The notes beneath the pieces are model-generated. The model was not told where the DNA came from and searched no databases. It saw only the letters and a list, made by a program, of their open reading frames with translations. Source: Sitta carolinensis (lineage: Eukaryota > Chordata > Aves > Passeriformes > Sittidae). Taken from it: 64,000 bases of DNA. A program made the position numbers and the translations under genes. The DNA lies in assembly GCA_032173965.1 (NCBI GenBank), contig JAVUNC010000004.1, positions 26,513,001 to 26,577,000 of the forward strand, written 5' to 3'. Of the stretch, positions 26,653 to 38,505 are shown piece after piece (position 1 is the stretch's first letter; each line of letters opens with the position of its first letter).

Positions 26653-27163
26653 CTGAAATACAAAAGAGTGTTATTCAGGTGAAGCTCTGTAATTCCAGAT
26701 TTAGCACTAGTAGTATCATTCCATGCATTTCAAAATAGTGGTCTGATGTAACCTATTGTAATCCGTAGTAGTTTTCAATAGTTTTATAATGGATTTCAAA
26801 TGTGTATACTGTGGGTGCTCAGGCATTTTGTATGTCACATTAGAAGACATCTTCCCTTTTCAGCTGTTGGCATGCAGCAGCGAAAGATTTGCTCTTAAGT
26901 GTATTAAACTCTAGTTAATCCCCACTCTACTGAATACTAGTTATGGTAATGAACAAATATGCAAGAGAAATTGAGATAATGTCACTACATTACACTAGCT
27001 TAAGCAGGCAACATCTATCATCTCTAAGTGTGCTTGTACTCTTAGTTTATGGAAGAACGTAATTAAAAGTATATTTATCAAACTTCCCATATCATTAAGT
27101 CTTAAGTATTGTTAGTTAGGTACATTATCATGGAGATAATAATAGTTAAATAAAAGTCGGCAC
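26653..27163 (-). other. EYS: EYS intron between the exon-20 and exon-21 equivalents
   Basis: 511 bases, AT-rich, with no repeat or other element recognised. Its donor is the weak GTGCCG site. Confidence 0.85.
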
Positions 27164-27335
27164 CTTCCATGGAGACAAGGATTTGGCAAGCATTCATTAA
27201 CATTTATCTCGCAGTTCGCTCCGATGAAACCTCTCTTACAGTGACACTTGTAGGAACTGATGCCATCAATGCAACTTCCATTGTTGAGGCAAGGAGAAGA
27301 CATACATTCATCTATATTTTCTTCACACCTATCAC
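27164..27335 (-). CDS. EYS: EYS internal exon (human exon 20 equivalent), EGF-like
   Basis: 172 bases, acceptor TTAACAG/GT, donor GGAAG/GTGCCG. The first two bases complete a Gly codon, giving A-GDRC, the sixth cysteine of the previous EGF domain. A complete domain follows (EENIDEC, CMSSPC with O-glucose consensus, CLNNGSC with O-fucose consensus and a sequon, [12 protein letters not shown] with hydroxylation consensus). The next domain opens EINVNEC and reaches CLHG before the junction. The run NPCLHGRC across the junction matches human EYS as I recall it. The donor departs from consensus at positions +4 and +5 and is the weakest of the seven, but no better in-frame donor is visible nearby. 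Confidence 0.92.
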
Positions 27336-27846
27336 CTGTTAAAAAATCCAGAAAATGCAACTAAGTTTTAAATTCTAAACTCAAACCAACTAACAGTATA
27401 TTTATTAATATTAATATTTCCACATAAATGCTTTTAGTTATATAGGTTGTTCATCTAGTTCATGATATTCATTAATAAAGAATATCCAACTGGAATTAAC
27501 TATAGTGTAAATATCACAAAGGATAGTTATATTGACATATATAATGAAAAATGAAAAATATAAAATAATGACATCTGTAATTGTGGCAAGGAAGGAAGGC
27601 TTTAAGTAACATCTTGCAAGCCATGAAGAAATTGAAATTCCAAGATTAGGCTTGTTGCACAGTTATCAGGAAGTTGAATTACACAGGTTTCCTATAGAAG
27701 GAATACAGAACTAAAATGGTATGTCTTAGTGGTGGTCTAATTTCTCAAAATGAAATTGAACTGCAGAGGCTTTTGAAAAATGATGCAAGACATAAAGCTC
27801 TTTGAAATTGTTTTTTTAAAAAATATTCACTAGGAATGATATGGTG

Positions 27847-27852
27847 GTGCAC
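27847..27852. repeat. Target-site duplication, left copy (GTGCAC)
   Basis: Identical to 28255-28260, directly before the TG of the LTR. Confidence 0.8.
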
Positions 27853-28006
27853 TGTGATAATCAAATATTGAGTTTGTTAAGCTGTTTATCCTCTAGTGGT
27901 CTCTCCCTGTTAACCCTCCTAAAATTGGCTTCATTTATCCCTGGCTGTCCACACCCTGTCCCATTGTACCTGTTCCCCGATGGTAACACGCCCAGGAGGA
28001 CTCAGG

Positions 28007-28012
28007 ATAAAA
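28007..28012 (+). promoter_or_regulatory. TATA-like box of the 402-base solo LTR
   Basis: ATAAAA in CAGGATAAAAGC, about 50 bases before AATAAA, the position expected for the LTR promoter. Would drive transcription antisense to EYS. Confidence 0.55.
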
Positions 28013-28059
28013 GCTTGGGCATTGGGGTCCTGTAGCCTCTTTTGCCCCCCCTTCAGAAG

Positions 28060-28065
28060 AATAAA
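28060..28065 (+). terminator. Polyadenylation signal of the 402-base solo LTR
   Basis: Canonical AATAAA in GAAGAATAAACTTCC. Confidence 0.55.
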
Positions 28066-28254
28066 CTTCCAACCAAAAGTGCCTTCTCTGATCTTTACTT
28101 CAAATCTCGGCACATGGGATCAGGAGACCTGTGGAAGGCAGACATCCATCTGCTTTCTATCATTCCTAGACTGTTCTCAGCCAGGGAACAGTTGCCTCTG
28201 GCTGCACAGCCAGTGGACTGGAACAGCCAGGCTCCCTCCAGACCCCCAGCCACA

Positions 28255-28260
28255 GTGCAC
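28255..28260. repeat. Target-site duplication, right copy (GTGCAC)
   Basis: Directly after the terminal CA of the LTR. Confidence 0.8.
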
Positions 28261-28334
28261 TTTTATGCTTGTAAGTGCCACAACTTCCATCTAGAAATCT
28301 TAAAATATTAGTATTTTACAAAATACTAATTAAT

Positions 28335-28600
28335 AAACAAAATGTGCCTAGGTCTCTTTGTAGGCAGTTACTGCCCACTGCCTGGGAGGTAGCTAAGCAC
28401 CACACAGCTGGTTGCTTGCGCCCAGAGTAGGATGGGGGGAAGAAACAAAAGCTAATTATGAGAAAACTTATTGGTCAAGATGACACTTTAATAGGTAAAG
28501 CAAAAGCCACATATGCAAGCAAAGCAAATCAAGGCATTTATTCACTGCTTCCTATGGGCAGGCTATCTCCGGGATCTTGGTTTGAGACAATTTAAAAGAG
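28335..28600 (-). mobile_element. ERV LTR fragment (minus orientation)
   Basis: Contains GGGAGGTAGCTAAGCACCA and, further on, AAGGCATTTATTCACTGCTT, which I associate with a common avian ERV LTR in antisense. It is truncated at both ends and has no target-site duplication. It lies only about 80 bases beyond the younger 402-base LTR. Confidence 0.5.
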
Positions 28601-30119
28601 AACACTCTGTAATGAGTTAGTCATTGACAACTATTTCATATGCACCTGTGCTTCCATTACAACCTAATCTGTTGAAAAACTAAAAATTGTATTTCCTTTG
28701 CAATATTGTGCCTAGTTTATTCCAAAAAACACGTATCAATAGATATGATTAAGATTAGATTTCTGCCAAGTGAGATTGACTCTACTGGAAAGAACAGGAA
28801 TGCCTTGTAATGGTATCTCCATATTTTGCCCCTACTGGGTAAGCTTTAGCAATACTAACAGGAAAAATGAACCTTTAGTCCTGACAGTGCTAAAAGATTC
28901 TACATCTCTAGAGGGTAAAAGTCCATTTTGTCATTCCCACCCTAGAAAGGATTTCTGAGATTTGCTATGTATAAAAGCTATAACCATTACAATAATTGTG
29001 GTACAATGGGCTTAAAGATGAAAATGAATACATGTATCATGGAAATATTAATTAAATTTAAAAAAATGAAACCTAAAAAAAAGAGTTTTTAAAGTATTAG
29101 TTCAAACAAAGAAAATAACCTTCTCAATATTAAGACCTCAAGTCTTCTTGCCAAAACGCACAAACTCACATATTTTTTGTAGCTCTTATAGAAAATAATT
29201 TACATTTGGATGTTAAAATTTCTTCTTTAAATTCAGCATCCATATTCTAATGCCCCCTGAACAATACATCCCTAATACATCACTAATATACCCCTAGTGT
29301 TAGTCCGTTAAGATCAATGGATTAATCCCTCATGATATGAATAAACATTTTCAGTTAAATTATTTCCATGAGCAGAATGTACTAAATTTACAATTTGTTG
29401 CACTCTAGACACAAAAGGCTGGCAATTGGTAATGACTGTAACCTAGACAGTCTGTCATTCTCTTCCAATGTGACTGTCATTTAATTTGAAACCTGCCTCC
29501 TTTTTCAAAGTAAGAAAACTTTTAATTGAAATAATCTTTCTGAATACAATGAAATGTTCTGTAAAGTTGGTGTGAGACAGATTATAATTCCACATAACAA
29601 GTACTTTGCTTAAAATGTCACCTGTAAACTTTTTCATAGCTCAGACTGTGCCAGATGTGTTACTGTCTTGAAGATGCCTCTTTGAGTTCTCCTCTACAGA
29701 CTGTACTTACCTTGCTAGAAATAATTCCTCCACACATCAAAAAAAAAAAAAGGGAAAAATACCTCACATGGTACTCACATGGGGGCAGGGGGGACATTAA
29801 TGTATTGATAGCAACCTGGAGGCTCCCCCACATCAGAATGCTGCTGGAGGCAAGGAAGTGCCATAGATGTGAGAAAACTTACAGAATAATAAGAGTGACA
29901 CTAAGATGAAAAGAAGCCAACTTATTATTTCAAGTCATCCATTCATGGGAAGGATGAGTCTGTCTCACATCTTAAAAAGGAAAACTTCCAATTCCTGTTT
30001 AATATTCAACCCACTTCACAATTGGCAATGCCTCAGCCTTTCTTGGAGCTCATTTATGCAATTCTACAACTGCATCCTAATCTAGAGATTTTCACATTTT
30101 CTATCAAGACTTTCACCTG

Positions 30120-30303
30120 TATCTTGAATCATGTGTTCAGTGTTGGGCCCTCAACTCCAGAAAAGGGCAACAAACCTGGTGAAGGATCTGGAGCACAAGT
30201 CCTGTGAGTGACTGAGAGAGCTGGGGTTGATTAGTTGGAGAAAAGGAGACTCTACAACTATGTGAAAGGTGGTTGTAATGATGTAGGGGTTTGTCTCTTC
30301 TCC
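30120..30303 (+). mobile_element. CR1 LINE fragment ending at a poly-T tract
   Basis: CCAGAAAAGGGCAACAAACC, GGATCTGGAGCACAAGTCCT, GAGAGAGCTGGGGTTGATTA and GAAAGGTGGTTGTAATGATG follow in sense CR1 order. The homology stops at GTCTCTTCTCC, directly before a run of 19 T. Confidence 0.8.
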
Positions 30304-30322
30304 TTTTTTTTTTTTTTTTTTT
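30304..30322. repeat. Poly-T tract
   Basis: Nineteen T at the edge of a plus-strand CR1 fragment. Confidence 0.9.
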
Positions 30323-31744
30323 AAATAGGAGATGACAAAAATACTTGAGTGCCGTTTGAGAAGATTGAAAATTCAGGGTACCAATTTATGGGAATTGACT
30401 AGTTTGAAACGATGAAAATGAAGAACACAGAATTTTGTGCCACAATAAAGTTAAATATGTCCTTCCTGAAAAAGAAAACCAAATGCATGATAAAAAAGCA
30501 ATTGATTGCTGAGAACATACTTAAAAATGAAAAAGAATTATAAATTAACATGCTGTGCTAATTTTTACATGATATAGAAAAAAAAAAAGTTGGTCTTTCT
30601 CTGGTAACAGAAAATCTTACATCCTGTTAAAAATAGAAAGAACTAAGAGAAAAGGAGAGATTTCTTTTCAGAATTCCTCAGCAGCACCTAGTTCCTTTGT
30701 TCAATACAATTTTGGTATCAAATATTATAAGACTATTGACAACTACTTGTGACCATTCCATGAGATTTCATAAAAGACAGATGTGAATCAAAAGATCAGT
30801 TAATAGGTTTCTTTTATGTATAACCAATAATGAAGCCAATTATGTATATTAACAAAAAATCTATTAAAAAATCTAAAAAATTTATAGCATAAATCTAAGG
30901 AATGAAAATTAACAAATTAAACACGAGCAGAAACACTAAAAAACATGTTGTGGACCGTATTCCAGCTACAGAAAGAAAATCGGTTGTTTGTTAAATCGTT
31001 TCTTACAAATCTAAAATCACACTTAAAAATAGTGTGACTGCAAAGAACAAGTACTCATTTCGTCACATTGACATTTATATTGTGAAAAGCATAAAGTCCT
31101 TTCTACATCATTTTAGCATTGTCTCATCCAGCCTGTTATGAGCAAATAATTTGTTAACAAAAGTTTTCTATGTGTCGTGCATGGAAAACTAGGGCTAATA
31201 AGGTCACTGAGCTTGTTTTTGTTGATTTCATCTTAAGCAAGATTTATTATAGCTTAGTGACTAATACCAGAGATTTAGATTTTCTATTTCTATTGTACTT
31301 TGTGTCAGTAATAGACTTATTTCAGGCAATTATCTCAGCCATATCAAATAAAATTAAATTGGTGCTGATTGGACTGCAGTAAATTTGAAATATTGCCACC
31401 TATTCTGAAATAGCTTTTTCTTTGTCTAGACAAGGTTTGATTTCCACTACAGAGAACTTTATAAGATAAGATTAGACCACAGGAAACAAAGTAATTAAAC
31501 CAAAAAAATTTATTTCCTTGGTCTGAAACTTTGACAACATTTGCTTTCATTAAATATCAATTTGGGATCTTAGATGTGTATGCATGGCTCTTGAGAACTC
31601 TATCTTCCCATTTAATTTAAAAGTGAATACAAGAACCAGAGGGATAAAATATAAAAACATCACCTGTAGCTTGCACTGTTATTTGGATATTTGAACTTTA
31701 GACTGGAGTATGATTTCTTTAATCTCTTTGTTTGAAGGAACATG

Positions 31745-32090
31745 TTACTGATACTTATTCTCTTAGTCTTGGGCTCTGCTTGGGTTTCCCTTTATACCAT
31801 TCTGGTCCCAGGCTGCCAGCAATAGCCTGGTAGCTGTGCCCAGACACCCCACCCAGTCAAAACCCCACGCACCCAGAGGGCTGTGCATTGTCAGGCAGTG
31901 ACAGGTGGGGGTGTCACCCCCTCCCCAGTTTGGCCACCCCAGAGCTGAAACTGGAGCAGGGCAGGCAGCAGCCACTGGCCCCAGCACGGGGATTAAACCA
32001 GCAACTGGATCAGGCCATGGGGAGGTTGAGCCTTTGCACTGCTGGATCAGTGCACACCTGGGGCATCCCCCTCCTGAGGGCAGAAATATT
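31745..32090 (-). mobile_element. GC-rich LTR-like unit, unidentified (minus orientation)
   Basis: A GC-rich block in AT-rich intron. On the minus strand it carries GGTATAAAGGG (about 31.79 kb) downstream of the GC-rich part, then GAGAATAAG. This could be U3, TATA box and a degraded polyadenylation signal of an old LTR. Plus- and minus-strand frames of 63-82 codons within it show no domain. Neither ends nor duplication could be fixed, so it could also be another kind of repeat. Confidence 0.35.
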
Positions 32091-32861
32091 TACTGAAATA
32101 CAAAATGAAGAAATCAAGCTACACTTAAAGTTATAGCAATTAAGAATTAATCTTTAGTTGACAGTTGAATAAAGTTACAGAAAGGGGTATAGAACAAGAT
32201 AAACCTGAAGACTGTGCAAGTCAAATCTGTTAATTCATGTCTGAATATAAGAAACATGATAAGAAAATTAACCAAGTTGTCAATATTTCCAGAGGAGGCA
32301 ATGTGACATTGTCACACTATAGCTGGGCAAACTGCAAATATCAATTTAATATCTATGACTTCTTAACTTTAATTTTAAGATCATAGGATTTAGTGTGATC
32401 AATTACTTTCTTAAAATTGAGGAAAACATTTAAAACTAAAAGATAACTGAAAACTTGTAAGTGAAAGACAAATTTCTAAGAAACAACGTATCTCTCATTT
32501 GAACTAGTACAGTTCAATATGGAGAAAAGAACTGTATTGGTATGTTGCACTGAATATAATATGTGTATATTTCCTGTATTTCCTATATTAATATAAACAC
32601 ACATATCTTACAGATAAAAAAAAAATTATCCCTATTGTCATTGTTTATTATTTTAACAATGTGATATAAAATGACATGCAATATAAACTTTAAATAAAGA
32701 GAAATTTGAAGAGCTGTGCTATGTGTTAAAGGCATAAAGAAAAAAGCGTTTTATCATCACTCTAAAGCAATATAAGCATAGCTTTGCTTTAAAAAAATCA
32801 TATTTAATTCCAAATCAGTATATCAGATGAAAGCCTCCAGGATACACTAATGTTAAAATTA

Positions 32862-32923
32862 ATTATTATCATTATTAGTAGTAGTAGTAGTACTATTATC
32901 ATTATCAGTAGTAACAGTAGTAG
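32862..32923. repeat. Mixed trinucleotide repeat (ATT/TAG)
   Basis: ATTATTATC followed by TAG units and interrupted ATT/CAGTAG units. Confidence 0.85.
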
Positions 32924-33144
32924 TTTTGATTTTTTTCTTTATTAGGCATGTTTTATGTTGCATGTAATGGTCTTATTTAAAACTGAAGCATTTTTATACA
33001 TTTTTTAGAGTCAGATGACAATAAAATACGAAGTTTGCTGTTCAGCTAAAGACTCACCTTCTCTTCTTGGGACACAAGAAATCACATTTACTATGAGTAA
33101 AGCAATGTATTTTTTGCATTACAGTTTAAATGTTCCATCAGATA

Positions 33145-33297
33145 TGAAAGTTGTTCTGTGCTTGGAGGTTTTCGAGACCCAACTGGACAAAGACTTGACC
33201 ATCCTGGTCTGACCCATAGCTAGCACTGATTCCAGCAAGCAATTGGACTACAGACCTCAGAAGGACCCTTCCAAGTTGATTTATTATGATTCAAAAA
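33145..33297 (+). mobile_element. CR1 LINE 3' end
   Basis: CTGGACAAAGACTTGACCATCC, GGTCTGACCCATAGC, AGACCTCAGAAGGACCCTTCC and a terminal TTATTATGATTC form the sense CR1 3' terminus. Confidence 0.75.
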
Positions 33298-33759
33298 TGA
33301 AATTTCCCCTGTACAGCTTTACCCAATAACCTAGTTAATGACAAAATGCATAGGATCAGAAGTATGGCATGGGTGCATGGAAGCAGATGAAAATGATGCA
33401 AGAATGTGATGATAGTATATGAAAAATTACTTGTGACTAGCATGTATTTTATTACACCGTCATAATGTTAATACACTTTTTAATAAAAATCTGGTAAAAT
33501 TCAACATCTCCCAAATAAATCCAAAAAGATGCTACCATGGCCATATTTTTTTGTAAATAAGAAGTTCATATTTACAGTCACTGTTTTAACTTTATCGTGT
33601 TCTGCAAAGTGAGACCATCTGTTAGCAGTCATTACTTTAGATACTTATTGCTGTGATTGACTGAAACATCCACAGGTTTTAAGTGATGAGTTGCTCGTTT
33701 CTATCTTACTAGTTCTATCTGATTAATTTTTTCCTTTCTTTCTAACTAGTTCCCAGTTG

Positions 33760-34165
33760 TTGTGAGTTAGGAACCATATTCCCCAATTTAGTGCTGCCAC
33801 TTGAACCATGTGCCTCTTCCCCTACCCCCTCCAACTGAAGGCTCAAAAGGCAAAGATCAAGAGTTGAGACAAGGAAAAATTACTGGAAAAATCAATGAGA
33901 CAAGGAAATTAACAATAACAATATTAATAACAAAGTGTATAAGAGAAACAATTTACATGGAAAGCCCAGGAAAATAAACAAATAGTGGACAGCTTTCCCC
34001 ACCAGGTTTTCTTGACTGGAAAGCACCCCTTCTCCCTGGAAGAAAGACTCCTTTTCCTCCTGCACCCAACAATGACCTGAAGTGGTATAGAATAACATCC
34101 CAGCTTTAGTCATACTCCTTTCTAGCTACTGCAAAAATTAACCCTGTCCTGGCTGAAACCAGTCA
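33760..34165 (-). mobile_element. ERV LTR fragment (minus orientation)
   Basis: Ends on the plus strand with TTAACCCTGTCCTGGCTGAA then ACCAG, which in reverse is the typical start of a common avian LTR family. The interior has an A-rich stretch with AATAACAATATTAATAAC, as in that family. The other boundary is unclear and no duplication was found. Confidence 0.5.
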
Positions 34166-34724
34166 AGAATTTTTCAGCGCACAGTAAAAGAAACTGGAGC
34201 ATGAGAAATAGTTTTTGAAATATTCTTATACAATTTGAAATATTTTATAAATACTACAATAATTTAATATAAAAGATATTAAGTACATTTACAACTTACA
34301 CAAAACTCAAAGAAATATCATGGAATCACAGAAGAATAGACTGACATGATATGTAATGTTCCTTTGTGGTGTTCTCACATTAGAGCTGCTTAAATGTTCC
34401 TTTGTCTCAGTATTTGTAGAAGAGCAATTTGTGTGGAAATTGATATTTCCATCCCCTGGGCCTTTGTAACTCTTACAAAATAGAGACTCCTTTAAAGCAT
34501 GCACAGTATTGTACACATACTTGCATACAAAGATCCCTCCAAAGTTACACTGGATGAAAAGTACAAAGACTCTCCTAGTTAGCAGTAATAGGGAACAACT
34601 CCATCAGGACTTCCTCAAATTTATTTTAGGTATAATTAATGTGAGCCACTGATTTTGGCTCTAGTAGCCCTAGTTAGTTCAAATTTTCACTTTATAGCTT
34701 ACTATAAAATCTAGATATAATCAT

Positions 34725-35165
34725 TTAGAATTTCAGGACCTCTAAGATCATTGAGTCCAACCATTAACCTAGCACCACTCTGTTAAGTGCTAAACCATAT
34801 CCCCAAGAGCCATACTCCCATGCATTTTGAACACTTCCAGGGATGGTGGGTCCATCACTTCCCTGAGAAATCTCTTCTAATGCTTGGCCACCCTTTCAGT
34901 GAAGACTTCCTAATATCCAATCTAAATCTCCAGTGGCACAACTTGAGAGCTTTTCTTCTCAATTTGTTACTTGTTACCTTGCGGAAGAGGCTGAGCTGCT
35001 CCTCATAAGAATTAGACTCTTCACCAAGTTCATTGCCCTTCTCTGGACATGCTGCAGCACCTCAATGTCTTTATTGTAGTGAGGGGCCCAGAACTATATA
35101 CAGGATTTGATGTATGGCCTCACCAGTGATGAGGAAGCACTCACTTGCCTCACCAGTGCTCACTT
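34725..35165 (-). mobile_element. CR1 LINE fragment with internal deletion
   Basis: Antisense CR1: GACCTCTAAGATCATTGAGT, TCCAGGGATGGTGGGTCCATC, CCCTTTCAGTGAAGACTTCC, then a jump from TTGCGGAAGAGGCTGAGCTG to CTCCTCATAAGAATTAGACTC and CCAGCACCTC-type text. The part usually lying between (lysine/arginine-rich end of ORF2 region into the leader of the next block) is missing, so it is internally deleted. Confidence 0.8.
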
Positions 35166-35528
35166 TACCACAAGTTCTCAAATGATCTCACAGGATAGTC
35201 CTACTTCTGAATTCTTCATTTTAAGCAAAAGCTTTTCAGGAAAGGATTCTACATATGCTTGAGCCTTAGACACTGGTCTCACAGATTATATTTACAATAT
35301 CTGTTTTTGTTGTTATCTGTTTAGATGGGCATTGTCTCAGTTGTATTAAATATTTATGTTGTGTTAAATAATATGCATTTTTCCTAAGAAAGATAATTAC
35401 ATGGTATATATAGCATCACAGTCTAAAACATAAGGCAAACCACAGAACACTCAGCAGCACGTCCATAATTAGGATACAATGTTTAACATTGATTCTACCC
35501 TTGTGTGGCATGATTTCCTGAAAGAATT

Positions 35529-35562
35529 CTTGTTGTTGTTATTACCATCATCATCATCATAA
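35529..35562. repeat. Compound (TTG)n/(ATC)n microsatellite
   Basis: TTGTTGTTGTTATT followed by CATCATCATCATCAT. Confidence 0.85.
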
Positions 35563-36186
35563 TTGTGGGAACAAGACAGAAATCACAAGAGCAGCATCAA
35601 TATTCTTGGATGTCTAAGCAAAATCATCTCACAATTATTTTGAGAGAGGCAACCAGCCTTTCCGTGAAATCCATAGTGAAAGTTAGGTGCTGAAGGACTT
35701 CAGAGACTAGAAAACTGAGGAAAGAACTATCAGCATATGTCTAGGTAATGCATTAGAGAATTATACTCCCTAGAAAAGATATTCTGAGCAGAGGAACTGC
35801 TTCATCCATGGTACAGTGGCTTTACTGCCATGCTTTCGAGGAGAAAAAAATTACCCTGGGGCTGCAGCATTCTGTTCCAGCTATTTTTTTTTTTTTTCCA
35901 ATCAAAATATCTTGCAAATTTTGAACTGTGACAATACAATATGCTTACTGCTGTCAGTTGTATGAGTCTAACAGATCACCTTACTCCATTTTCACTGTGA
36001 ATTAAAAATTGTGCTCAAATGTTTCCATATCTACTTGAAATGGAACATTTCAAATAAACGGACAGAATGATTATGTGTCTCATATACTGGATACTTTATA
36101 CAAAAAATATTTCTTCAAATTTTTTTTGCTTGGTTTGTTGCTTTTCTTTCATCTTGCTTGCTTTTTCTTATTTGGTATAAATTATG

Positions 36187-36248
36187 TATTATTATTGTTT
36201 TTGTTGTTGTTATGGTTATTGTTATTATTGTTATTATTATTATTATTA
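36187..36248. repeat. (TTATTG)/(TTA) compound microsatellite
   Basis: T-rich tri/hexanucleotide repeat ending in TTATTATTATTATTATTA. It explains the leucine-rich open frame over 36075-36299, which is not a gene. Confidence 0.9.
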
Positions 36249-37444
36249 AACACCAGCCACAGAAAGAAAGAGAATGTGAGGGGGACTAAAACATCATAAT
36301 CTTACATTATATGCAATAATTGGATTCAAGGCTTTGTTCTGGTCAACAAGGAGTAATGTATGCAAAAAGATGCAAAAGTTGTTTGAAACCCTTTATTAAT
36401 TTAGTAACCATTATGCGTGAGTAAGAAACTTGGAGGAAAGTGTGAATAAAATTGAGATTTTTTGCCAATCCATGATATCACTTTAGGCAGAGGGTACAAT
36501 GGAAAATGGGTCTGAGTCCTAACATGAGTGCATGAACACTGTCCTTTTTATCATTATGAAGTGGTGTTTCCTACGTAGGTGCTACTTGGAAAGAAAATTC
36601 ATAAATGACTTGCTGTTTCTTTTACGCAGATAAAAAATAAGAAGTAGAGCTCATTTTGTTCCTCTTTTACTGACTTCTATAAATCCAGAAAAAGAAGCTG
36701 GTTCTGTTTGAAGATAAATACTAATTAACTGTAGAACATGTTGGTGAAATCACCTTAGAATTGCTGTACTAAATATATTTAAGTTTGATAGTAATGAGCA
36801 TGAACAAACACTTCACATTTAGATATTCTTTGCCAAAAGACTGGGATTTTTCTCCCTAAAGGTGCAGATCCATAACTTGAAAAATCATATTTTACAAAAC
36901 AAGGGAAGTGTACTGTTATCCAAGTTCCTAATCACAGATTTTATTTCTATATAGGGTGAGAGTTTCTGTTGACAAGTACTCATTATGAGTGGACTATAAG
37001 ACTATTTTGAATTGTGTTATTTTGAACATAGTCTGTAAAAAATTATGTAATTGTTGACTTTGTCCCCTAAGGGACCAGAGACTTTGCAAACACTATTGAG
37101 ACCTTTCTTCTTACAAACAGGATTTTTAGCTGTTAATAACTTTATTTCTTTGAAACTATACCTTTGTCTACTTCACTGGTTGGAGGTCGCTGCTATTTTA
37201 TATGATAACTTTTACTGACCACAAAAAATGAATTTTTCCTCAAATATGAAAATATATTCTGGACTATCTTTTGTTGCTAAAGCTGTAAATTAAATATTTG
37301 AAATCAAGTTACGGAAAAGTCACATCCAAAAAGTGAGCTTGGGTTAGACACAGTAGGCGAACTTCGTTTCTGTTGTGGCATAGAGAACACTGGGACAAAA
37401 AAATTCTGGTACTCAATTCTTGTAATTATTTCCTGTAATTCAGT

Positions 37445-38505
37445 ACCCTACGGACTTAATCTGAAGGTGCTGACAAAGCTGTCTTATGTCTTTGAAAGGC
37501 TATTTGCTAATATGTCTGACAGACATGGGAACTGGAGAAGGTTCTCAGTGACTAGGAAAGGAAAACATTGCACTTACTGCTCCAAGAAAAGCTGAAAGGA
37601 TGATCTGGGGAGCAATAAATCAGTAAGGCTCAGTTTAGTCCAACCATTTAGTCCTGGTGGAAGCCATTTCTATGTGAGCAAGAACAACCATAGATTGAGA
37701 TTGGCCCTGAAGAAAACTTGGCAATACTAGTGGAAAAAAGATTGGACGTGAGTTGTCAGTATGTACTTGCAGCCAGAAAGTCAATCATATCCTTGGCTGC
37801 ATCAAAAGCATCATGGCCAGCAGGGTTAAGGAAGGGATTTTTCTCCTCTACTCTGCTCTAGTGATACCTCACCTGAAGTACTGCATCTGGCTGTGGAGCT
37901 CTTAGCATAGGAAAGGTGTGAGACCTTCTGTAATAGTTCTAAAGAAGGTTATAAAAACAATCAGAGGGCTGGAATACCTATGAAGAAAGCCTCAGAACCT
38001 GGGATTCTTCACCCTGAAGAAGAGAAGGCTCTGAGGAAACCTTATTACAAACTTTCAATACTTAAAAAGGACTTAAAAGAAAGATGGGGACGGATTTTAA
38101 TGGAACTTCTTGCAATAGTTTTAAACTAATAGAGAGCAGATTCAGCCTAGATCTAAGGGAGAATTTTTTTACAATGAAGTGATGAGGCACTGAACATGTT
38201 GACCAGATATGGTAAGTGCCGCATCCCTGGAAGCATTCAAATCCTGGTTGGAGAGGGCTCTGAGCAACCAGATTGAATTGAAAATGTCCCTGCTCATTGC
38301 AGGGGGGTTAGACTAGGTAATCTTTAAAGTTCACTTCTAACCCAAACTGTGGTTCTATGTGTTTATCAAGGGACAACCATACCTGAATAATCTGGTTGCC
38401 ATCATGAAATAACTAGGTTTGTGGAGGAAGAGCTAGAGCTCTTAGCAGTTTATGTCACTTATCAGGATTTTAGCATGGTTTTGACACTGTCTCACACAAT
38501 ATTGA
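37445..38505 (+). mobile_element. CR1 LINE (reverse transcriptase region), split by a younger CR1
   Basis: Sense CR1 text around 37500-37690 (GACATGGGAACTGGAGAAGG, TCAGTGACTAGGAAAGG, AGGATGATCTGGGGAGC, GTGGAAGCCATTTCTATGTG) resumes only at 38366-38505 (AACCATACCTGAATAATCTG, TTTTGACACTGTCTCACACA). In CR1 order these pieces are consecutive, so the sequence between them is an insertion. No open reading frame survives. Confidence 0.8.
37690..38362 (+). mobile_element. Younger CR1 3' part nested in an older CR1
   Basis: About 670 bases of sense CR1: GTTGTCAGTATGTACTTGCAG, CATCAAAAGCATCATGGCC, CTACTCTGCTCTAGTGATACC, GAAGAAGAGAAGGCTCTGAG, GGCACTGAACATGTTGACCAG, and a 3' end reading CTAACCCAAACTGTGGTTC then TATG. 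It is 5'-truncated and sits between two consecutive parts of an older copy on the same strand. Confidence 0.8.

Larger units (their letters stand above)
27853..28254 (+). mobile_element. Solo LTR, ERVK-like (class II), with 6-base target-site duplication
   Basis: 402-base unit beginning TGTGATAATC and ending CAGCCACA, so the ends form a 4-base inverted repeat (TGTG/CACA). GTGCAC is repeated exactly at 27847-27852 and 28255-28260; a 6-base duplication is typical of class II elements. The promoter-like ATAAAA (28007-28012) is followed about 50 bases later by AATAAA (28060-28065), which fits U3, a short R and U5 of about 190 bases. No coding sequence or second LTR adjoins it. Overlapping open frames on both strands (27.84-28.31 kb) are incidental. 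It lies about 500 bases from the EYS exon at 27164-27335 and antisense to the gene. Confidence 0.85.
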
